Source: Hyphomicrobiales bacterium
GTDB taxonomy: Bacteria > Pseudomonadota > Alphaproteobacteria > Rhizobiales > Kaistiaceae
Reading direction: 5' to 3'
Assembly: GCA_017305635.1 (NCBI GenBank)
Contig: JAFKKF010000006.1
Location: forward strand, 558,001-622,000
DNA: 64,000 nt
A model generated the notes under the pieces. The model saw only the letters and a program-made list of their open reading frames with translations, was not told the DNA's origin and searched no databases. How positions within the stretch are numbered: position 1 is the first letter of the stretch; every line of letters begins with the position of its first letter. The position numbers and the translations under genes were made by a program. Below are positions 7,905 to 17,389 of the stretch, piece by piece.

Positions 7905-8324
7905 TTAACCAGCCGAGCCTTCGATCGCTTCCATGTCGTCGTCGGAGAGGCCGAAATGGTGGCCGATCTCGTGGATGAGGACATGGGTCACGACCGAGCC
8001 GAGGGTCTCCTCGTGCTCCGCCCAGTAGTCGAGGATCGGGCGGCGGTAGAGCCAGACGCGGTTCGGCATCTGGCCGGTATGGGCGATTGCCGCCTGGTGG
8101 GCGAGGCCGGTGCCCTGGAAGAGGCCGAGAAGGTCGAACTCGGATTCGAGGCCGAGCTCGTCGAGGGCCTCGCGGTCAGGAAAGTCGGCGACGCGGATCT
8201 CGACCTCTCCGGTCAGCCGGCGGAACTCGCCCGGCAGGCCGGCAAAGGCCGCGGCGGCGAGGGCTTCGAGGTCGTCGAGGCTGGGGGCCTGGGCCGTGCC
8301 CCATGGGATGTCGGTGGTGTTCAT
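7905..8324 (-). CDS. Zincin-like metallopeptidase (Zincin_1 family)
   Basis: A 139-residue soluble protein of the Zincin_1/DUF1025 family. The zinc motif is explicit: HVLIHEIGHHFGLSDDDM, that is HExxH followed by xxGxxD. Upstream blocks FDLLGLFQGTG and PNRVWLYRRPILDYW are typical of the family. The fold resembles a minimal metallopeptidase but physiological substrates are unknown. It lies upstream, on the same strand, of the Cys-rich-protein unit with a 155-bp gap, so it may or may not be co-transcribed with it. Confidence 0.88.
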   Translation of the reverse strand: MNTTDIPWGTAQAPSLDDLEALAAAAFAGLPGEFRRLTGEVEIRVADFPDREALDELGLESEFDLLGLFQGTGLAHQAAIAHTGQMPNRVWLYRRPILDYWAEHEETLGSVVTHVLIHEIGHHFGLSDDDMEAIEGSAG

Positions 8325-8515
8325 CGCGGCAAATTGCCAAAGGCCTCGGCCGCTGTCACCGGGCGAGAGGGCCGCAGCGGCCGGACTTTCAAATGAACGC
8401 CGGGTGAATTGCCGTCTCAGGTCCGGTTCAGGGCGCGGGGACTAGAACCGCTCGCATAGGCGATCGGGTGATCGCCCACGCTATCGAAGCGACCAAGACG
8501 AAGAGGAATACGTCA

Positions 8516-8887
8516 ATGTTCAAGAAGACCCTGATCGCGACCCTCGCGGCCGGCACTCTCGCGGCGACGGCGGGCATGGCGCTCGCCGATGGCGGCTACG
8601 GCCAGAACCAGCGCTTCAGCCCGCCCCCGTCCCAGGGCTATGCCTTTGGCGGCTGGGTCGGCGGCCCGGGCTGGCAGATGCGCTTCGGTGACTTCAAGCC
8701 GGTGCCGCGCAAGGCTTTTGCTCCGGCCGTGCAGAAGGTCTGCGGTCCCGCCTACCAGAAGGTGCAGGTGTGGAAGCCCGGCCGCGGATGGGTCTGGGAA
8801 TCGGTCTATTCGGGCCAGACCTGCCGGATGGAGAAGATCTATCCGACCAAGGGGCCGATCTACTCCCATCCCTACAATGGCTGGTAA
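8516..8887 (+). CDS. Exported protein of unknown function
   Basis: A 123-residue protein with a clear Sec signal peptide (MFKKTLIATLAAG then an alanine-rich core ending MALADGG, cleavage probably after ALA). The mature part is rich in Gly, Pro and aromatic residues (GGYGQNQRF, GWVGGPGW) with two cysteines (KVCGPAY and GQTCRME), which could pair in the periplasm. The ATG at 8516 follows AGAGGAA; a start at 8468 would mask the signal peptide. A strong terminator follows at 8913, so it is a monocistronic unit. I do not recognise the family. Confidence 0.75.
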   Translation: MFKKTLIATLAAGTLAATAGMALADGGYGQNQRFSPPPSQGYAFGGWVGGPGWQMRFGDFKPVPRKAFAPAVQKVCGPAYQKVQVWKPGRGWVWESVYSGQTCRMEKIYPTKGPIYSHPYNGW

Positions 8888-8912
8888 GGCGCGAGCCTCC
8901 GTCCAAGACGAA

Positions 8913-8945
8913 AACGGCCCCGCCTCGGCGGGGCCGTTCTCTTTT
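8913..8945. terminator. Bidirectional rho-independent terminator
   Basis: A perfect 12-bp GC-rich stem (AACGGCCCCGCC / GGCGGGGCCGTT, 2-nt loop TC) at 8913-8938, followed on the plus strand by TCTCTTTT and on the minus strand by a TTTT run. It lies between the stop of the exported-protein gene (8887, plus) and the stop of leuC (8970, minus), so it can end both convergent transcripts. Confidence 0.9.
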
Positions 8946-8969
8946 CAGGCTGGTTTCAGGCTCGCCGCA

Positions 8970-10376
8970 TCAGCCCCACTGGCGGATGTCGACGAAGCGT
9001 CCGGCAATCGCTGCCGCTGCCGCCATGACCGGGGAGACGAGGTGCGTGCGGCCCTTGAAGCCCTGGCGGCCCTCGAAATTGCGATTCGAGGTGGAGGCGC
9101 AGCGCTCGCCGGGCTTGAGGCGATCGTCGTTCATGGCAAGGCACATCGAGCAGCCCGGCTCGCGCCATTCGAAGCCGGCGGCGGTGAAGATCTTGTCGAG
9201 GCCCTCGGCCTCGGCCTGCATCTTCACCAGGCCCGAACCGGGCACCACCATGGCGTTTACGCCCTCATGGACCTTCCGGCCGTCGACGACCTTGGCCGCG
9301 GCGCGCAGGTCCTCGATACGTCCGTTGGTGCAGGAGCCGAGGAAGACGCGCTCGATGGTGATGTCCTTGATCGGCGTATTGGGCGCGAGGCCCATATAAG
9401 CGAGCGAGCGCTCGACCGCCCGGCGCTTGTCGGGATCGGTGATCGCGGCGGGATCCGGAACCTTGCCGTCGATGGTGGTGACGTTTTCCGGGCTGGTGCC
9501 CCAGGTCACGATCGGCGGCAGGCTCGCGGCGTCGAGCTTCACCTCGCGGTCGAACTGGGCGCCGTCATCGGTCGACAACGTTTCCCAGTAGCGCATGGCC
9601 TGATCCCAGGCGGCGCCCTTCGGGGCCTTCGGACGACCCTTGATATAGGCGAAGGTGGCTGCATCCGGCGCGATCAGGCCGGCGCGGGCGCCCCCCTCGA
9701 TCGACATGTTGCAGACGGTCATGCGGCCTTCCATGGAGAGCCCGCGGATCGCCTCGCCGGCATATTCCATGACATGGCCGGTGCCGCCGGCCGTACCGAT
9801 CTCGCCGATGATGGCGAGGATGATGTCCTTGGCGGTCACGCCCGGCGGCGGCGCGCCGTCGACGGTGATCCGCATGTTCTTCGCCTTCTTCTGGATCAGC
9901 GTCTGGGTGGCGAGCACATGCTCCACCTCCGAGGTGCCGATGCCGTGGGCGAGCGCGCCGAAGGCGCCATGGGTCGAGGTATGGCTGTCGCCGCAGACGA
10001 TGGTCATGCCGGGCAGGGTGAAGCCCTGCTCGGGGCCGACGATGTGGACGATGCCCTGCCGCGCGTCGAGCTCGTTGTAGTACTCGATGGCGAAATCGCG
10101 CGCGTTCCTGGCCAGCGCCTCGACTTGGGTCGCGGATTCGGGATTGTCGATGCCGTGGCGGCGGTCGGTGGTCGGAACGTTGTGGTCGACCACGGCCAGC
10201 GTCCGCTGCGGCGCCCGGACCTTGCGGCCCGATACGCGCAGGCCCTCGAAGGCCTGCGGGCTGGTCACCTCGTGGACGAGGTGGCGGTCGATATAGAGGA
10301 GCGTATTGCCGTCGGGCTGAACTTCGACGACGTGGTCGTCCCAGATCTTGTCATAGAGGGTACGGGGCGCGGACAT
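8970..10376 (-). CDS. leuC: 3-isopropylmalate dehydratase large subunit
   Basis: Catalytic [4Fe-4S] subunit of isopropylmalate isomerase in leucine synthesis; partner LeuD is at 4135-4740. The 468-residue length is normal. It begins [17 protein letters not shown] and shows [45 protein letters not shown] and the cluster-binding [11 protein letters not shown], which supply the three cluster cysteines, and the closing [10 protein letters not shown]. It is on the same strand downstream of rplS, as often in Rhizobiales. Confidence 0.97.
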   Translation of the reverse strand: MSAPRTLYDKIWDDHVVEVQPDGNTLLYIDRHLVHEVTSPQAFEGLRVSGRKVRAPQRTLAVVDHNVPTTDRRHGIDNPESATQVEALARNARDFAIEYYNELDARQGIVHIVGPEQGFTLPGMTIVCGDSHTSTHGAFGALAHGIGTSEVEHVLATQTLIQKKAKNMRITVDGAPPPGVTAKDIILAIIGEIGTAGGTGHVMEYAGEAIRGLSMEGRMTVCNMSIEGGARAGLIAPDAATFAYIKGRPKAPKGAAWDQAMRYWETLSTDDGAQFDREVKLDAASLPPIVTWGTSPENVTTIDGKVPDPAAITDPDKRRAVERSLAYMGLAPNTPIKDITIERVFLGSCTNGRIEDLRAAAKVVDGRKVHEGVNAMVVPGSGLVKMQAEAEGLDKIFTAAGFEWREPGCSMCLAMNDDRLKPGERCASTSNRNFEGRQGFKGRTHLVSPVMAAAAAIAGRFVDIRQWG

Positions 10377-10471
10377 TTTCGCTTGGATCCTGGCACTCGG
10401 AAGGCTGGCGGCCGGCCAAGAAAATCGTTCAAAGGCCGGTGGCGGGCAAGAGGCAGCCGGCAGGAGCCGGC

Positions 10472-10606
10472 CTAGAGGGGCTGACTAAGCGCGTCGAGCG
10501 CGATGTGGCGCGCCAGGAAGCGCCACGGCAGGCGCCGGCGATCGTCCAGCGCGACGAGGCGCACGCCGCCGGACCGCCACCGAAAGGTATCGGACAGGGA
10601 AATCAT
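10472..10606 (-). CDS. Possible 44-residue small protein
   Basis: The 335-bp gap between leuC and the small exported-protein gene contains an open frame of 44 codons on the minus strand, starting [14 protein letters not shown] and ending ALDALSQPL. Its composition (basic, W/R/L-rich) is compatible with a real small protein, and it is the only sensible frame in the gap. There is no good ribosome site before the ATG at 10606, and I cannot name a family, so this is a tentative call. Apart from this and the hairpin at 10669 I see nothing else in the gap. Confidence 0.3.
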   Translation of the reverse strand: MISLSDTFRWRSGGVRLVALDDRRRLPWRFLARHIALDALSQPL

Positions 10607-10668
10607 GCCCGCTAGATAGCAATTGCCGGGCCGGGAAACAACAAGATGTCCCCGAACGTGACACGGGA

Positions 10669-10694
10669 AGCGGCGCGGCCGAGGCCGCGCCGCT
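10669..10694 (-). terminator. GC-rich hairpin downstream of small exported-protein gene
   Basis: Perfect 12-bp inverted repeat AGCGGCGCGGCC / GGCCGCGCCGCT separated by GA, 18 bp after the stop of the minus-strand gene 10712-10924. It has no T-run, so it could be a weak or factor-assisted terminator or an RNA-stabilising hairpin. Confidence 0.5.
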
Positions 10695-10711
10695 CACCGA
10701 ATCCGTTCATG

Positions 10712-10924
10712 CTACGGAATGCTGTTCTGGCAGAAGGTGACTTCCTTCTGGCCCCACCTGTCGGGGCTGTTCAGCACCTGCTTGCAGTGGTCGGACAAGC
10801 CCTGGAACTGAACCGGTTCCTGCTGCGTCTGGTAGTAGTCGCGCTCCGCCGCGGAAGCAGCGAAGGCGGGCGCGGCGGCCGAAAGGGAAGCGACGGCGGC
10901 CAGCGCGATCATTATGGATCTCAT
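10712..10924 (-). CDS. Small exported protein
   Basis: A 70-residue protein. The first 20 residues are a classical signal peptide (MRSIMIALAAVASLSAAAPA) with cleavage after AFA, leaving a mature peptide of about 48 residues with two cysteines (HCKQVLN and FCQNSIP) that could form one disulfide in the periplasm. GGAGAG precedes the ATG at 10924. Longer upstream starts (11029, 11063) are read-through without conserved character. Function unknown; not homologous to a family I can name. Confidence 0.7.
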   Translation of the reverse strand: MRSIMIALAAVASLSAAAPAFAASAAERDYYQTQQEPVQFQGLSDHCKQVLNSPDRWGQKEVTFCQNSIP

Positions 10925-11198
10925 GTTGAACTCTCCATTCCATTTCATCCCCGGCTCCCGGGTATGGAACGGAGGAACGAGCCCGATGTTTCGCAGTGCA
11001 GCAGTCAACTTGAGTTGACGCGATCGCACGGAAACGCGAGCGACGGGCCCGCGCGTTTCGCACGTTCAGCGGCGTGAGCCGGCAAACTTTTCGGGGACGA
11101 CCGAGAGTTCCAAAACAACGGCGGCGGCCGAAGCCGCCGCGACAATCATCGTGAGGAAAGCAGAGGCGGCGCGAAGACCACCGTACCGGTCAGCGGCC

Positions 11199-11660
11199 TC
11201 AGGAGGCCGCGGCGGACTTCTTCGCCTTCCTGGCGGGCTTGGCTGCGGTCGCGCCGGCGGCCGGCTCCGGCGAAGCCTCGACCTCGGTGGTGCGGGTGCG
11301 GCGGTCCTGCTTCTCGGCGATGCGGGCCGACTTGCCCTGGCGGCCGCGCAGATAATAGAGCTTGGCGCGACGCACCTTGCCGCGGCGCACGACCTCGATC
11401 GAATCGATCGAAGGCGAATAGACCGGGAAGACGCGCTCCACGCCCTCGCCATAGGAGATCTTGCGGACGGTGAAGCTCTCGTTGAGGCCGCCGCCGGAAC
11501 GGGCGATACAGACGCCCTCATAGGCCTGGACGCGGGTGCGGGTGCCCTCGGTCACCTTCACGTTGACCTTGAGCGTATCGCCGGTGGCGAATTCCGGGAC
11601 GGCGCGGGTACCGGCGATCGCTTCGGCCTGCTCGCGCTCGAGCTCCTGGATGATGTTCAT
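11199..11660 (-). CDS. rplS: Large ribosomal subunit protein bL19
   Basis: Ribosomal protein bL19, at the 30S-50S interface. It starts [15 protein letters not shown] and shows [25 protein letters not shown], the signature [39 protein letters not shown] split over consecutive positions (about residues 75-115). The 153-residue length includes an Ala/Lys-rich tail of about 30 residues usual in Rhizobiales. The ATG at 11660 has AAAGG upstream. It is normally the last gene of the rpsP-rimM-trmD-rplS block, but here a folB-folK pair on the other strand separates it from trmD. Confidence 0.96.
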   Translation of the reverse strand: MNIIQELEREQAEAIAGTRAVPEFATGDTLKVNVKVTEGTRTRVQAYEGVCIARSGGGLNESFTVRKISYGEGVERVFPVYSPSIDSIEVVRRGKVRRAKLYYLRGRQGKSARIAEKQDRRTRTTEVEASPEPAAGATAAKPARKAKKSAAAS

Positions 11661-11842
11661 GGGGCTTGCCTTTCTGCCGCGAAAGGGCCGCGCCATCGGG
11701 CGCGAGACGGCCCTCGCTCGCTTGTTCTTTGAAATCCGGGCGGTTCCATACTCTAATCAATGCGGTTTGTCGATTCCTTGAAGGGGAGGGATCGACATTC
11801 CCGGCCGTGCCAGCCGGGAAGCCTGCAAAATCGGGAGATTTC

Positions 11843-12211
11843 ATGGCCCTACCGGTATTCCGCATCGAGCGGCTGGCGCTCCATGCCCGCCACGGGGCCA
11901 AGGAAGCCGAGCGCAGCCTCGGCCAGCGCTTCTACCTGGACATCGTGTTCACGGCCGATATCGGCGCGGCTCTCGCCTCCGACGCGCTTGCCGACAGCGT
12001 CCACTATGGCGACGTGATCAAGGCCGCCTCGCGGACCTTCACCGCGCGAGAATACAACCTGATCGAGGCGGCGGGTGCCGCGGTCGCCGACGCGCTTCTC
12101 GCGACCTTTCCGAAGATCGCCGCGGTCAGCGTCACGGTACACAAGCCCGCGGCGCCGGTCGCAGCCATCCTCGACATGATCTCGGTGACGGTCGAGCGAA
12201 GCCGTGGCTGA
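11843..12211 (+). CDS. folB: Dihydroneopterin aldolase
   Basis: Converts dihydroneopterin to hydroxymethyl-dihydropterin and glycolaldehyde in folate synthesis. The 122-residue protein shows LHARHGAKEAERSLGQRF (catalytic/pterin-binding region), DSVHYGDV and the second half ending VTVHKPAAPVAA, typical of FolB. A GGGAGA ribosome site precedes the ATG. Its last 8 bases overlap the folK start, so FolB and FolK, which act in successive steps, are translationally coupled. Confidence 0.93.
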   Translation: MALPVFRIERLALHARHGAKEAERSLGQRFYLDIVFTADIGAALASDALADSVHYGDVIKAASRTFTAREYNLIEAAGAAVADALLATFPKIAAVSVTVHKPAAPVAAILDMISVTVERSRG

Positions 12212-12695
12212 GGCCTGGCTCTCGCTCGGCGGCAATATCGGCGACCGCAAGGCGGCCATGGACGCGGCGGTCCGGCGGCTCGGGCAATTGCCGGGCACGG
12301 CGGTGACGGCGCGCTCGTCCTACTATCGCACGGCGCCGGTCGGCCCGGTCGCGCAGGACTGGTTCGTCAACATCTGCGTCGCCATCCGGACGACACTCGG
12401 CGAGGCGGACTTGCGCGTCGCATGCCGCGACATCGAGGCGGCCATGGGGCGCGACCGTGCCAGGGAGATCTCGTGGGGGCCGCGCATCGCCGATCTCGAC
12501 GTGATCGCGCGGAGCGACATTCCCGACGTGCCCGCCCATCGCGAGTTGACGCGCGGCTACGTGATCGTGCCCCTCGCCGAGATTGCGCCGAACCTGAGGG
12601 TTGCCGGGCGCGCGGTTTCCGCGATCCTCGCGGAGGCGGATCGTGCGGGTGTTGAAAAGCTCGGCTGGCCGGCGCCGCCGGTCAGCGCTTCCTGA
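12204..12695 (+). CDS. folK: 2-amino-4-hydroxy-6-hydroxymethyldihydropteridine pyrophosphokinase
   Basis: Transfers pyrophosphate from ATP to hydroxymethyl-dihydropterin, the step after FolB. The 163-residue protein has the HPPK hallmarks [10 protein letters not shown] at the start, [19 protein letters not shown], and the metal-binding [10 protein letters not shown] (DxD). It starts with GTG inside the end of folB. Its 3' end overlaps the 3' end of trmD on the opposite strand by 14 bp (12682-12695), a tail-to-tail overlap that leaves no terminator between them. Confidence 0.94.
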   Translation: MAEAWLSLGGNIGDRKAAMDAAVRRLGQLPGTAVTARSSYYRTAPVGPVAQDWFVNICVAIRTTLGEADLRVACRDIEAAMGRDRAREISWGPRIADLDVIARSDIPDVPAHRELTRGYVIVPLAEIAPNLRVAGRAVSAILAEADRAGVEKLGWPAPPVSAS

Positions 12696-13368
12696 GGAGG
12701 TCCGGGCGGCGCTCGGCAGTCAGGCGCTCGGATTCAGCCCGGCGCCAGGCGGCGATCTTCCCGTGGTCGCCCGACGTGAGCACGTCCGGGATGGCGCGGC
12801 CCTCGAAGACCTGTGGCCGTGTGTAGTGCGGATATTCGAGGAGGCCGCCGGAAAAGCTCTCGCTGGCGCCCGACTGGGCATTGCCCATGACGCCGGGGAG
12901 CAGGCGTATGCAGGCGTCGAGGAGCGCCATGGCGGCGATCTCCCCGCCGGAGAGCACGTAGTCCCCGATGGAGACCTCCTCCAATCGCCGTGCCTCGATG
13001 ACCCGCTGGTCGATGCCCTCGAAGCGGCCGGCAACGATCACGACGCCCGGGCCGGCAGCGAGGTCGGCGACGCGTTCCTGGGTGAGGGGTAGGCCGCGCG
13101 GGCTCATCAGCAGCCGGGGGCGGGGGTCGTCCGCCGGGCTCGCGGCATCGATCGCGGCGGCGAGCACGTCGGCGCGGATGACCATGCCCGGGCCGCCGCC
13201 CGCCGGCGTATCGTCGACGCTGCGGTGGCGGTCGGTGGCGGAGGCACGGATGTCGCGCGCCTCCAGCGACCAGATGCCGTCGGCAAGCGCTCGGCCGGCG
13301 AGGCTGATGCCGAGCGGTCCGGGAAACATCTCGGGGAAGAGGGTCAGCACCGTGGCGCGGAAGGTCAT
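12682..13368 (-). CDS. trmD: tRNA (guanine-37-N1)-methyltransferase
   Basis: SPOUT-class enzyme that methylates G37 of tRNAs to prevent frameshifting. The 228-residue protein starts [15 protein letters not shown] and shows [38 protein letters not shown] and the trefoil-knot [11 protein letters not shown], then [12 protein letters not shown]...EYPHYTRP. Its ATG overlaps the rimM stop (ATGA, 13365-13368), so it is co-translated with rimM. Confidence 0.96.
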   Translation of the reverse strand: MTFRATVLTLFPEMFPGPLGISLAGRALADGIWSLEARDIRASATDRHRSVDDTPAGGGPGMVIRADVLAAAIDAASPADDPRPRLLMSPRGLPLTQERVADLAAGPGVVIVAGRFEGIDQRVIEARRLEEVSIGDYVLSGGEIAAMALLDACIRLLPGVMGNAQSGASESFSGGLLEYPHYTRPQVFEGRAIPDVLTSGDHGKIAAWRRAESERLTAERRPDLLRKR

Positions 13369-13958
13369 GCTCCCGTGTCCTCGCCGTCTTCGGGCCTGGC
13401 CTCGTCGAAGAGGCCGGGCGGCGGATCGACGGTCAGGCGCCTGCCCGGGATGTCGACCGTCGGGACGATGGCGCGCGTGAAGGGAACAAGCAGGGTAGGT
13501 CCGCGGCGGGGGGCGATCTCGAGGATGTCGCCGGCGCCGAAATTGTGGACCGCGATCACGGTGCCGAGCGCTTCGCCGGCGATCGTTGCCGCGGCAAGGC
13601 CGATCAGGTCCGCATGATAGAATTCGTCCTCGCCCTCGGTAGCGGGAAGGCGGTCGCGCGGGACGAAGAGCTCGGTACGGTTCAGCGCTTCGGCTGCGTC
13701 GCGGTCCGCGATGCCGCGAAAGCGGACGACCAGCATGTCGGGCGAAGCGCCGGCGGGACGCGCCGCCTCGACGTGGAGGAGACGGCCGTCGCGCGCGGCC
13801 AGGGGGCTGTAGCGCTTCAGCGATTGCGGATCGGCGGTGAATGCCTTGACCCGCACCTCGCCCTTCAGCCCATGCGCCGCGCCGATCTGCGCGACGAGGA
13901 TGGCATCGGCCGGCGCGGGGACCGCGCCGGCTTCCGGGGCGGAGTGCCGCCCCGCCAT
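13365..13958 (-). CDS. rimM: Ribosome maturation factor RimM
   Basis: Assists maturation of the head of the 30S subunit, binding uS19. The 197-residue protein has the N-terminal beta-barrel start [21 protein letters not shown] and the C-terminal PRC-barrel segment [11 protein letters not shown] followed by [12 protein letters not shown] and [13 protein letters not shown]. Standard length and placed between rpsP and trmD, as in most proteobacteria; the 2-bp gap to rpsP suggests a single operon. Confidence 0.94.
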   Translation of the reverse strand: MAGRHSAPEAGAVPAPADAILVAQIGAAHGLKGEVRVKAFTADPQSLKRYSPLAARDGRLLHVEAARPAGASPDMLVVRFRGIADRDAAEALNRTELFVPRDRLPATEGEDEFYHADLIGLAAATIAGEALGTVIAVHNFGAGDILEIAPRRGPTLLVPFTRAIVPTVDIPGRRLTVDPPPGLFDEARPEDGEDTGA

Positions 13959-13960
13959 GA

Positions 13961-14323
13961 TCAGGCCGCCGGGGTCTCGGCTGCGCCTTCGGCCGGCGCG
14001 GCACCGGCGGCGGCGCGCTCCTGGCGCTTCTTGCCGGGCACGGCCTTCTCGGGATTGTTGCGCGGGGAGCGCTTGGCGAGGCCGGCCTTGTCGAGGAAGC
14101 GCAGAACGCGGTCGGTCGGCTGGGCGCCCTTGGAGAGCCAGTACTGCAGGCGCTCGGTATTCAGCTGCGTGCGCTTCTCGTCCTCCTTGGCGAGGATCGG
14201 CTCGTAGGTGCCGACCACCTCGATGAAGCGGCCGTCGCGCGGCGAGCGCGAGTCGGCGATCACGATGCGGTAGAACGGGCGCTTCTTGGCGCCGGCGCGG
14301 GAAAGGCGGATCTTCAGGGACAT
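13961..14323 (-). CDS. rpsP: Small ribosomal subunit protein bS16
   Basis: Ribosomal protein bS16. It starts [21 protein letters not shown] and continues [19 protein letters not shown], diagnostic of the family. The 120-residue length has an Ala/Pro/Glu-rich tail of about 30 residues beyond the usual 80-90, which is frequent in alphaproteobacteria. It follows ffh by 58 bp and leads rimM-trmD. Confidence 0.96.
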   Translation of the reverse strand: MSLKIRLSRAGAKKRPFYRIVIADSRSPRDGRFIEVVGTYEPILAKEDEKRTQLNTERLQYWLSKGAQPTDRVLRFLDKAGLAKRSPRNNPEKAVPGKKRQERAAAGAAPAEGAAETPAA

Positions 14324-14381
14324 TGTCTCACTTCCTTCGTGCAGGTCTGTTCGTGTCGGTCGATGCCGCGCTAGCGGCGGT

Positions 14382-15914
14382 TCATTTCTTCTTTCCGGGC
14401 AGGCCGGGGAGACCCGGCAGTCCGGGAATCTTCATGCCGCCGAGGCCGGGCAGGCCGCCGCCGGGCAATCCTCCCGGCAGCCCGCCGGGAAGGCCCCCGG
14501 GCATGCCGCGGGCGAGCTTCTCCAGCGCCGCCGGATCGGGCATGCCGCCGGGCGGCAAGCCGCCACCCATGCCGCCCATGCCCATCATGCTGCCGAGCTT
14601 GCCGAACATGCCCTTTCCCTTGCCCATGGCCTTCATCATGTCGGCCATCTGGCGGTGCATCTTGAGGAGCTTGTTGACCTCCTCGACCTTGGTGCCCGAA
14701 CCGGCGGCGACGCGCTTCTTGCGGCTCGCCTTGAGGAGGTCGGGATTGCGGCGCTCGGCCCTGGTCATCGAGGAGATGATGGCGACCTGGCGCTTGAAGA
14801 CGGAATCGTCGATGCCCATGGCATCGATCTGCTTCTTCGCCTTGCCGATACCGGGGATCATGCCCATCAGGCTGGACATGCCGCCGAGCTTCTGCATCTG
14901 GCCGAGCTGCTCGGCGAGATCGTCGAGCGTGAAGACGCCCTTCCGCATCCGCTCGGCCGCCTTCTGGGCCTGCTCGGCGTCGATGTTGGCGGCGGCCTTC
15001 TCGACGAGGCCGACGATGTCGCCCATGCCGAGGATGCGGCCGGCGATGCGCTCGGGATCGAAATCCTCCAGCGCGTCGAGCTTCTCGCCGGTACCGATCA
15101 GCTTGATCGGGCGCTCGGTGACGGCGCGCATGGAGAGCGCGGCGCCGCCGCGGCCGTCGCCATCGACGCGGGTCAAGACGATGCCGGTGATGCCGACGCG
15201 GTCGTTGAACGATTTCGCCAGGTTCACCGCGTCCTGGCCGGTGAGCGAGTCGGCGACGAGGAGGATTTCGTGCGGATTTGTCGTCCGCTTGATGTCCGCC
15301 ATCTCGACCATCAGCGGCTCGTCGATATGCGTGCGGCCGGCAGTATCGAGGATGACGACGTCGTAGCCGCCGAGGCGGCCGGCATTCATGGCGCGACCGG
15401 CGATCTCGACGGGGAGTTGTCCGGGGATGATCGGCAGCGTTTCGATGCCGGCCTGCTCACCGAGGACGCGGAGCTGCTCCTGCGCGGCAGGGCGGCGGGT
15501 ATCGAGGGAGGCGAGCAGCACCTTCAGCTTCTGGCGGTCGGTCAGGCGCCGGGCGATCTTGGCGGCCGTCGTCGTCTTGCCCGAGCCCTGCAGGCCGACG
15601 AGCATGAGCGGCACCGGCCGCGTGGCATTGAGGTCGATGCCCCTGGCGTCCGAGCCGAGCATCTCGACGAGCTGGTCATGGACGATCTTGACGACCATCT
15701 GGCCGGGCGTGACCGAGCGGATGACCTGCTCGCCGACGGCGCGCGAGCGCACCTTGTCGGTGAAGGAGCGCACCACGTCGAGGGCGACGTCGGCCTCGAT
15801 CAGGGCGCGCCGCACCTCGCGCATGGCCTCGTTGACGTCGGCCTCGGAAAGCGCGCCGCGCTTCGTCAGCCGGTCGAGGATGCCGCCAAGGCGCTCGGAA
15901 AGGTTCTCGAACAT
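14382..15914 (-). CDS. ffh: Signal recognition particle protein (fifty-four homologue)
   Basis: SRP GTPase that binds signal sequences with 4.5S RNA and docks on FtsY (21087-22124). The 510-residue protein has the N domain starting [15 protein letters not shown]1 [33 protein letters not shown], and [10 protein letters not shown], then a Met-rich M domain ([20 protein letters not shown], a helix-turn-helix with [13 protein letters not shown]). The tail of about 55 residues is an unusual Gly/Pro/Leu repeat (PGGLP x several, LPGLPGLPG). The start at 15914 is the first Met matching the family; the longer frame opens at 15998. Confidence 0.96.
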   Translation of the reverse strand: MFENLSERLGGILDRLTKRGALSEADVNEAMREVRRALIEADVALDVVRSFTDKVRSRAVGEQVIRSVTPGQMVVKIVHDQLVEMLGSDARGIDLNATRPVPLMLVGLQGSGKTTTAAKIARRLTDRQKLKVLLASLDTRRPAAQEQLRVLGEQAGIETLPIIPGQLPVEIAGRAMNAGRLGGYDVVILDTAGRTHIDEPLMVEMADIKRTTNPHEILLVADSLTGQDAVNLAKSFNDRVGITGIVLTRVDGDGRGGAALSMRAVTERPIKLIGTGEKLDALEDFDPERIAGRILGMGDIVGLVEKAAANIDAEQAQKAAERMRKGVFTLDDLAEQLGQMQKLGGMSSLMGMIPGIGKAKKQIDAMGIDDSVFKRQVAIISSMTRAERRNPDLLKASRKKRVAAGSGTKVEEVNKLLKMHRQMADMMKAMGKGKGMFGKLGSMMGMGGMGGGLPPGGMPDPAALEKLARGMPGGLPGGLPGGLPGGGLPGLGGMKIPGLPGLPGLPGKKK

Positions 15915-16153
15915 CAAAGTCACCTGCCTGCTGCCGGTAAGAGTCAGCAGTATGTGGCGTCGCCGCGGCCCAAAAGCCAACCGCGCCCGCGGGCGCATGG
16001 CGCTGGCGGACGCTGACCTCCGGGGTCGTGCCCCGGTCGGCTTTGCTGGCAGAAAGTCACGGCTCCCGAGGAGTCGGCCGGCTTTCTAGTGGGAATGGCG
16101 GGGCCGGTCAACTCCGGCCGGTGGCGGATGGACGCGGACGGCGCTGATCTGCG

Positions 16154-16699
16154 CTAGTCGGCATCCTCGTCGTCGCCGCCGCTGCCACCGCTGCCGCCGC
16201 TCTTCTGGTCCTCCCGGATGGCCGCAAGGGTCTTGCGGAGGTCGTCGCGGTCAGGGCCCCAGGATATATTGTCGATCTTCCAGCCATCGGCGGTCTTCAC
16301 CATGTCGTAGGTGACCGTCGTCTGGCTGTCGAAGGCGGTGAAGGTCGCCTCGACCTTGCCCTTGTCGGCGCCGTCGGGCGTGAACCTGGTGGTCAGGTCG
16401 GTGACCGTGTCGGTATCCTGGGCATCGAGGAAGACGTCGAAATCGACGCCGACCTCGTTGGCGGCATCGGCCGCCTGCTGGACCTCGTCCCACTTGGCGA
16501 AGAGCGAGGGCGAGAAGTTCTTCTTCTCGGCATCCTCCGGCCAGCCGTCCTTGGAATATTGCGCGTAGATGGCGCGGATCACCGTCTCGGCATCGCTCGC
16601 CTTCTCGGCGGCCGCGACGGGCGGCGCCATGACGGGCAGGGGCGCGAAGGGCAGCGCCAGCGCGGCGAGAAACGCAAGGACATGGATGCGGCGGATCAT
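16154..16699 (-). CDS. Exported DUF3828-like protein, paralogue 2
   Basis: A 181-residue exported protein with a signal peptide (MIRRIHVLAFLAALALPFA, cleavage near VAAAE). The mature domain begins SDAETVIRAIYAQY and has GVDFDVFLDAQDTD, and ends with the strand FTAFDSQTTVTYDMVKTADG and KIDNISWGPDRDDLRKTL, the arrangement of DUF3828 (a nuclear-transport-factor-2-like fold). The tail is a Gly/Ser/Asp linker (GGSGGSGGDDEDAD). It lies 13 bp after its paralogue 16713-17252 and is likely co-transcribed. Function unknown. Confidence 0.78.
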   Translation of the reverse strand: MIRRIHVLAFLAALALPFAPLPVMAPPVAAAEKASDAETVIRAIYAQYSKDGWPEDAEKKNFSPSLFAKWDEVQQAADAANEVGVDFDVFLDAQDTDTVTDLTTRFTPDGADKGKVEATFTAFDSQTTVTYDMVKTADGWKIDNISWGPDRDDLRKTLAAIREDQKSGGSGGSGGDDEDAD

Positions 16700-16712
16700 C
16701 GGTATGGCTCCG

Positions 16713-17252
16713 TCAGTTCGACATCTGCCCGCCATTCTTCTTCAGGCTGGCGAGCAGAGTGCGCAGGTCCTTGCGCTTCGGTCCATAGGAAATGTTGTCG
16801 ATCTTCCAGCCGCGGCCCGTCTTCACCATCGTGTAGGTGATGGTCTTCTGCTTGCCGAGGCAGGCGAACTTCGCCACCAGCGTGCCCTTGCCGTCGCCAT
16901 CGGGAGCGAACTTGGTCGCAAGGCCCTTCACCTCGTCGAGGCCCTGGGCGTCGATGAACACGTCGAAATCGACGCCGACGTCGTCGAAGCCGCTGGTCGA
17001 GGCCTGGACGTCGATCCACAGCTTGTAGAGATCGTCGGTGAAGTTCTGCTGCTGGGCCTCCGCCGGGCCGGCGGACTTGTCGTACTGCTTGTAGATGTTC
17101 TGGACGACCGTTTCGGGGTCGCTCGCCGCTGCGGACTTGCGCACCTTCTGGGTCTTGGCGGCCGCGCTCGGCACCGTCGCGAGGACCGGAAGCATCGTTC
17201 CGAAGGCCAGGGTCAGAACGAGAGCAACCGGTCGTACGAGGCGGCGCATCAT
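16713..17252 (-). CDS. Exported DUF3828-like protein, paralogue 1
   Basis: A 179-residue exported protein. Signal peptide MMRRLVRPVALVLTLAFGTM is followed by a mature domain with the same landmarks as the downstream gene: SDPETVVQNIYKQY, GVDFDVFIDAQGLDEV, LGKQKTITYTMVKTGRG and KIDNISYGPKRKDLRTLL. This is a clear tandem duplication, with the two copies retained in order and orientation. GGAG precedes the adjacent ATGATG (17252 or 17249). No function can be given. Confidence 0.78.
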   Translation of the reverse strand: MMRRLVRPVALVLTLAFGTMLPVLATVPSAAAKTQKVRKSAAASDPETVVQNIYKQYDKSAGPAEAQQQNFTDDLYKLWIDVQASTSGFDDVGVDFDVFIDAQGLDEVKGLATKFAPDGDGKGTLVAKFACLGKQKTITYTMVKTGRGWKIDNISYGPKRKDLRTLLASLKKNGGQMSN

Positions 17253-17329
17253 CCAAATCACTCCGTGGCGGGGCGTTATGTCTAACCGAAGGGGGTAAGG
17301 CGGCGAAAGTAAGATTCGCCGCTGCGCCA

Positions 17330-17360
17330 AAAGAAAGCGCCGGGAGACTGCCCCCGGCGC
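17330..17360 (-). terminator. Rho-independent terminator of msrBA
   Basis: Minus-strand hairpin GCGCCGGG / CCCGGCGC (17337-17344 and 17353-17360, 8-nt loop) followed by TTTCTTTT, 30 bp after the msrA stop. It separates msrBA transcription from the DUF3828 pair downstream. Confidence 0.8.
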
Positions 17361-17389
17361 TCGGAAAGACCAGCGAAAGCGCGGCGCAG

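Noticed and set aside
7796-7984. A 62-residue minus-strand frame before the Cys-rich unit
   Set aside because: It overlaps the end of the metallopeptidase gene, has no ribosome site and is Ser/Arg/Ala-rich in its first half.
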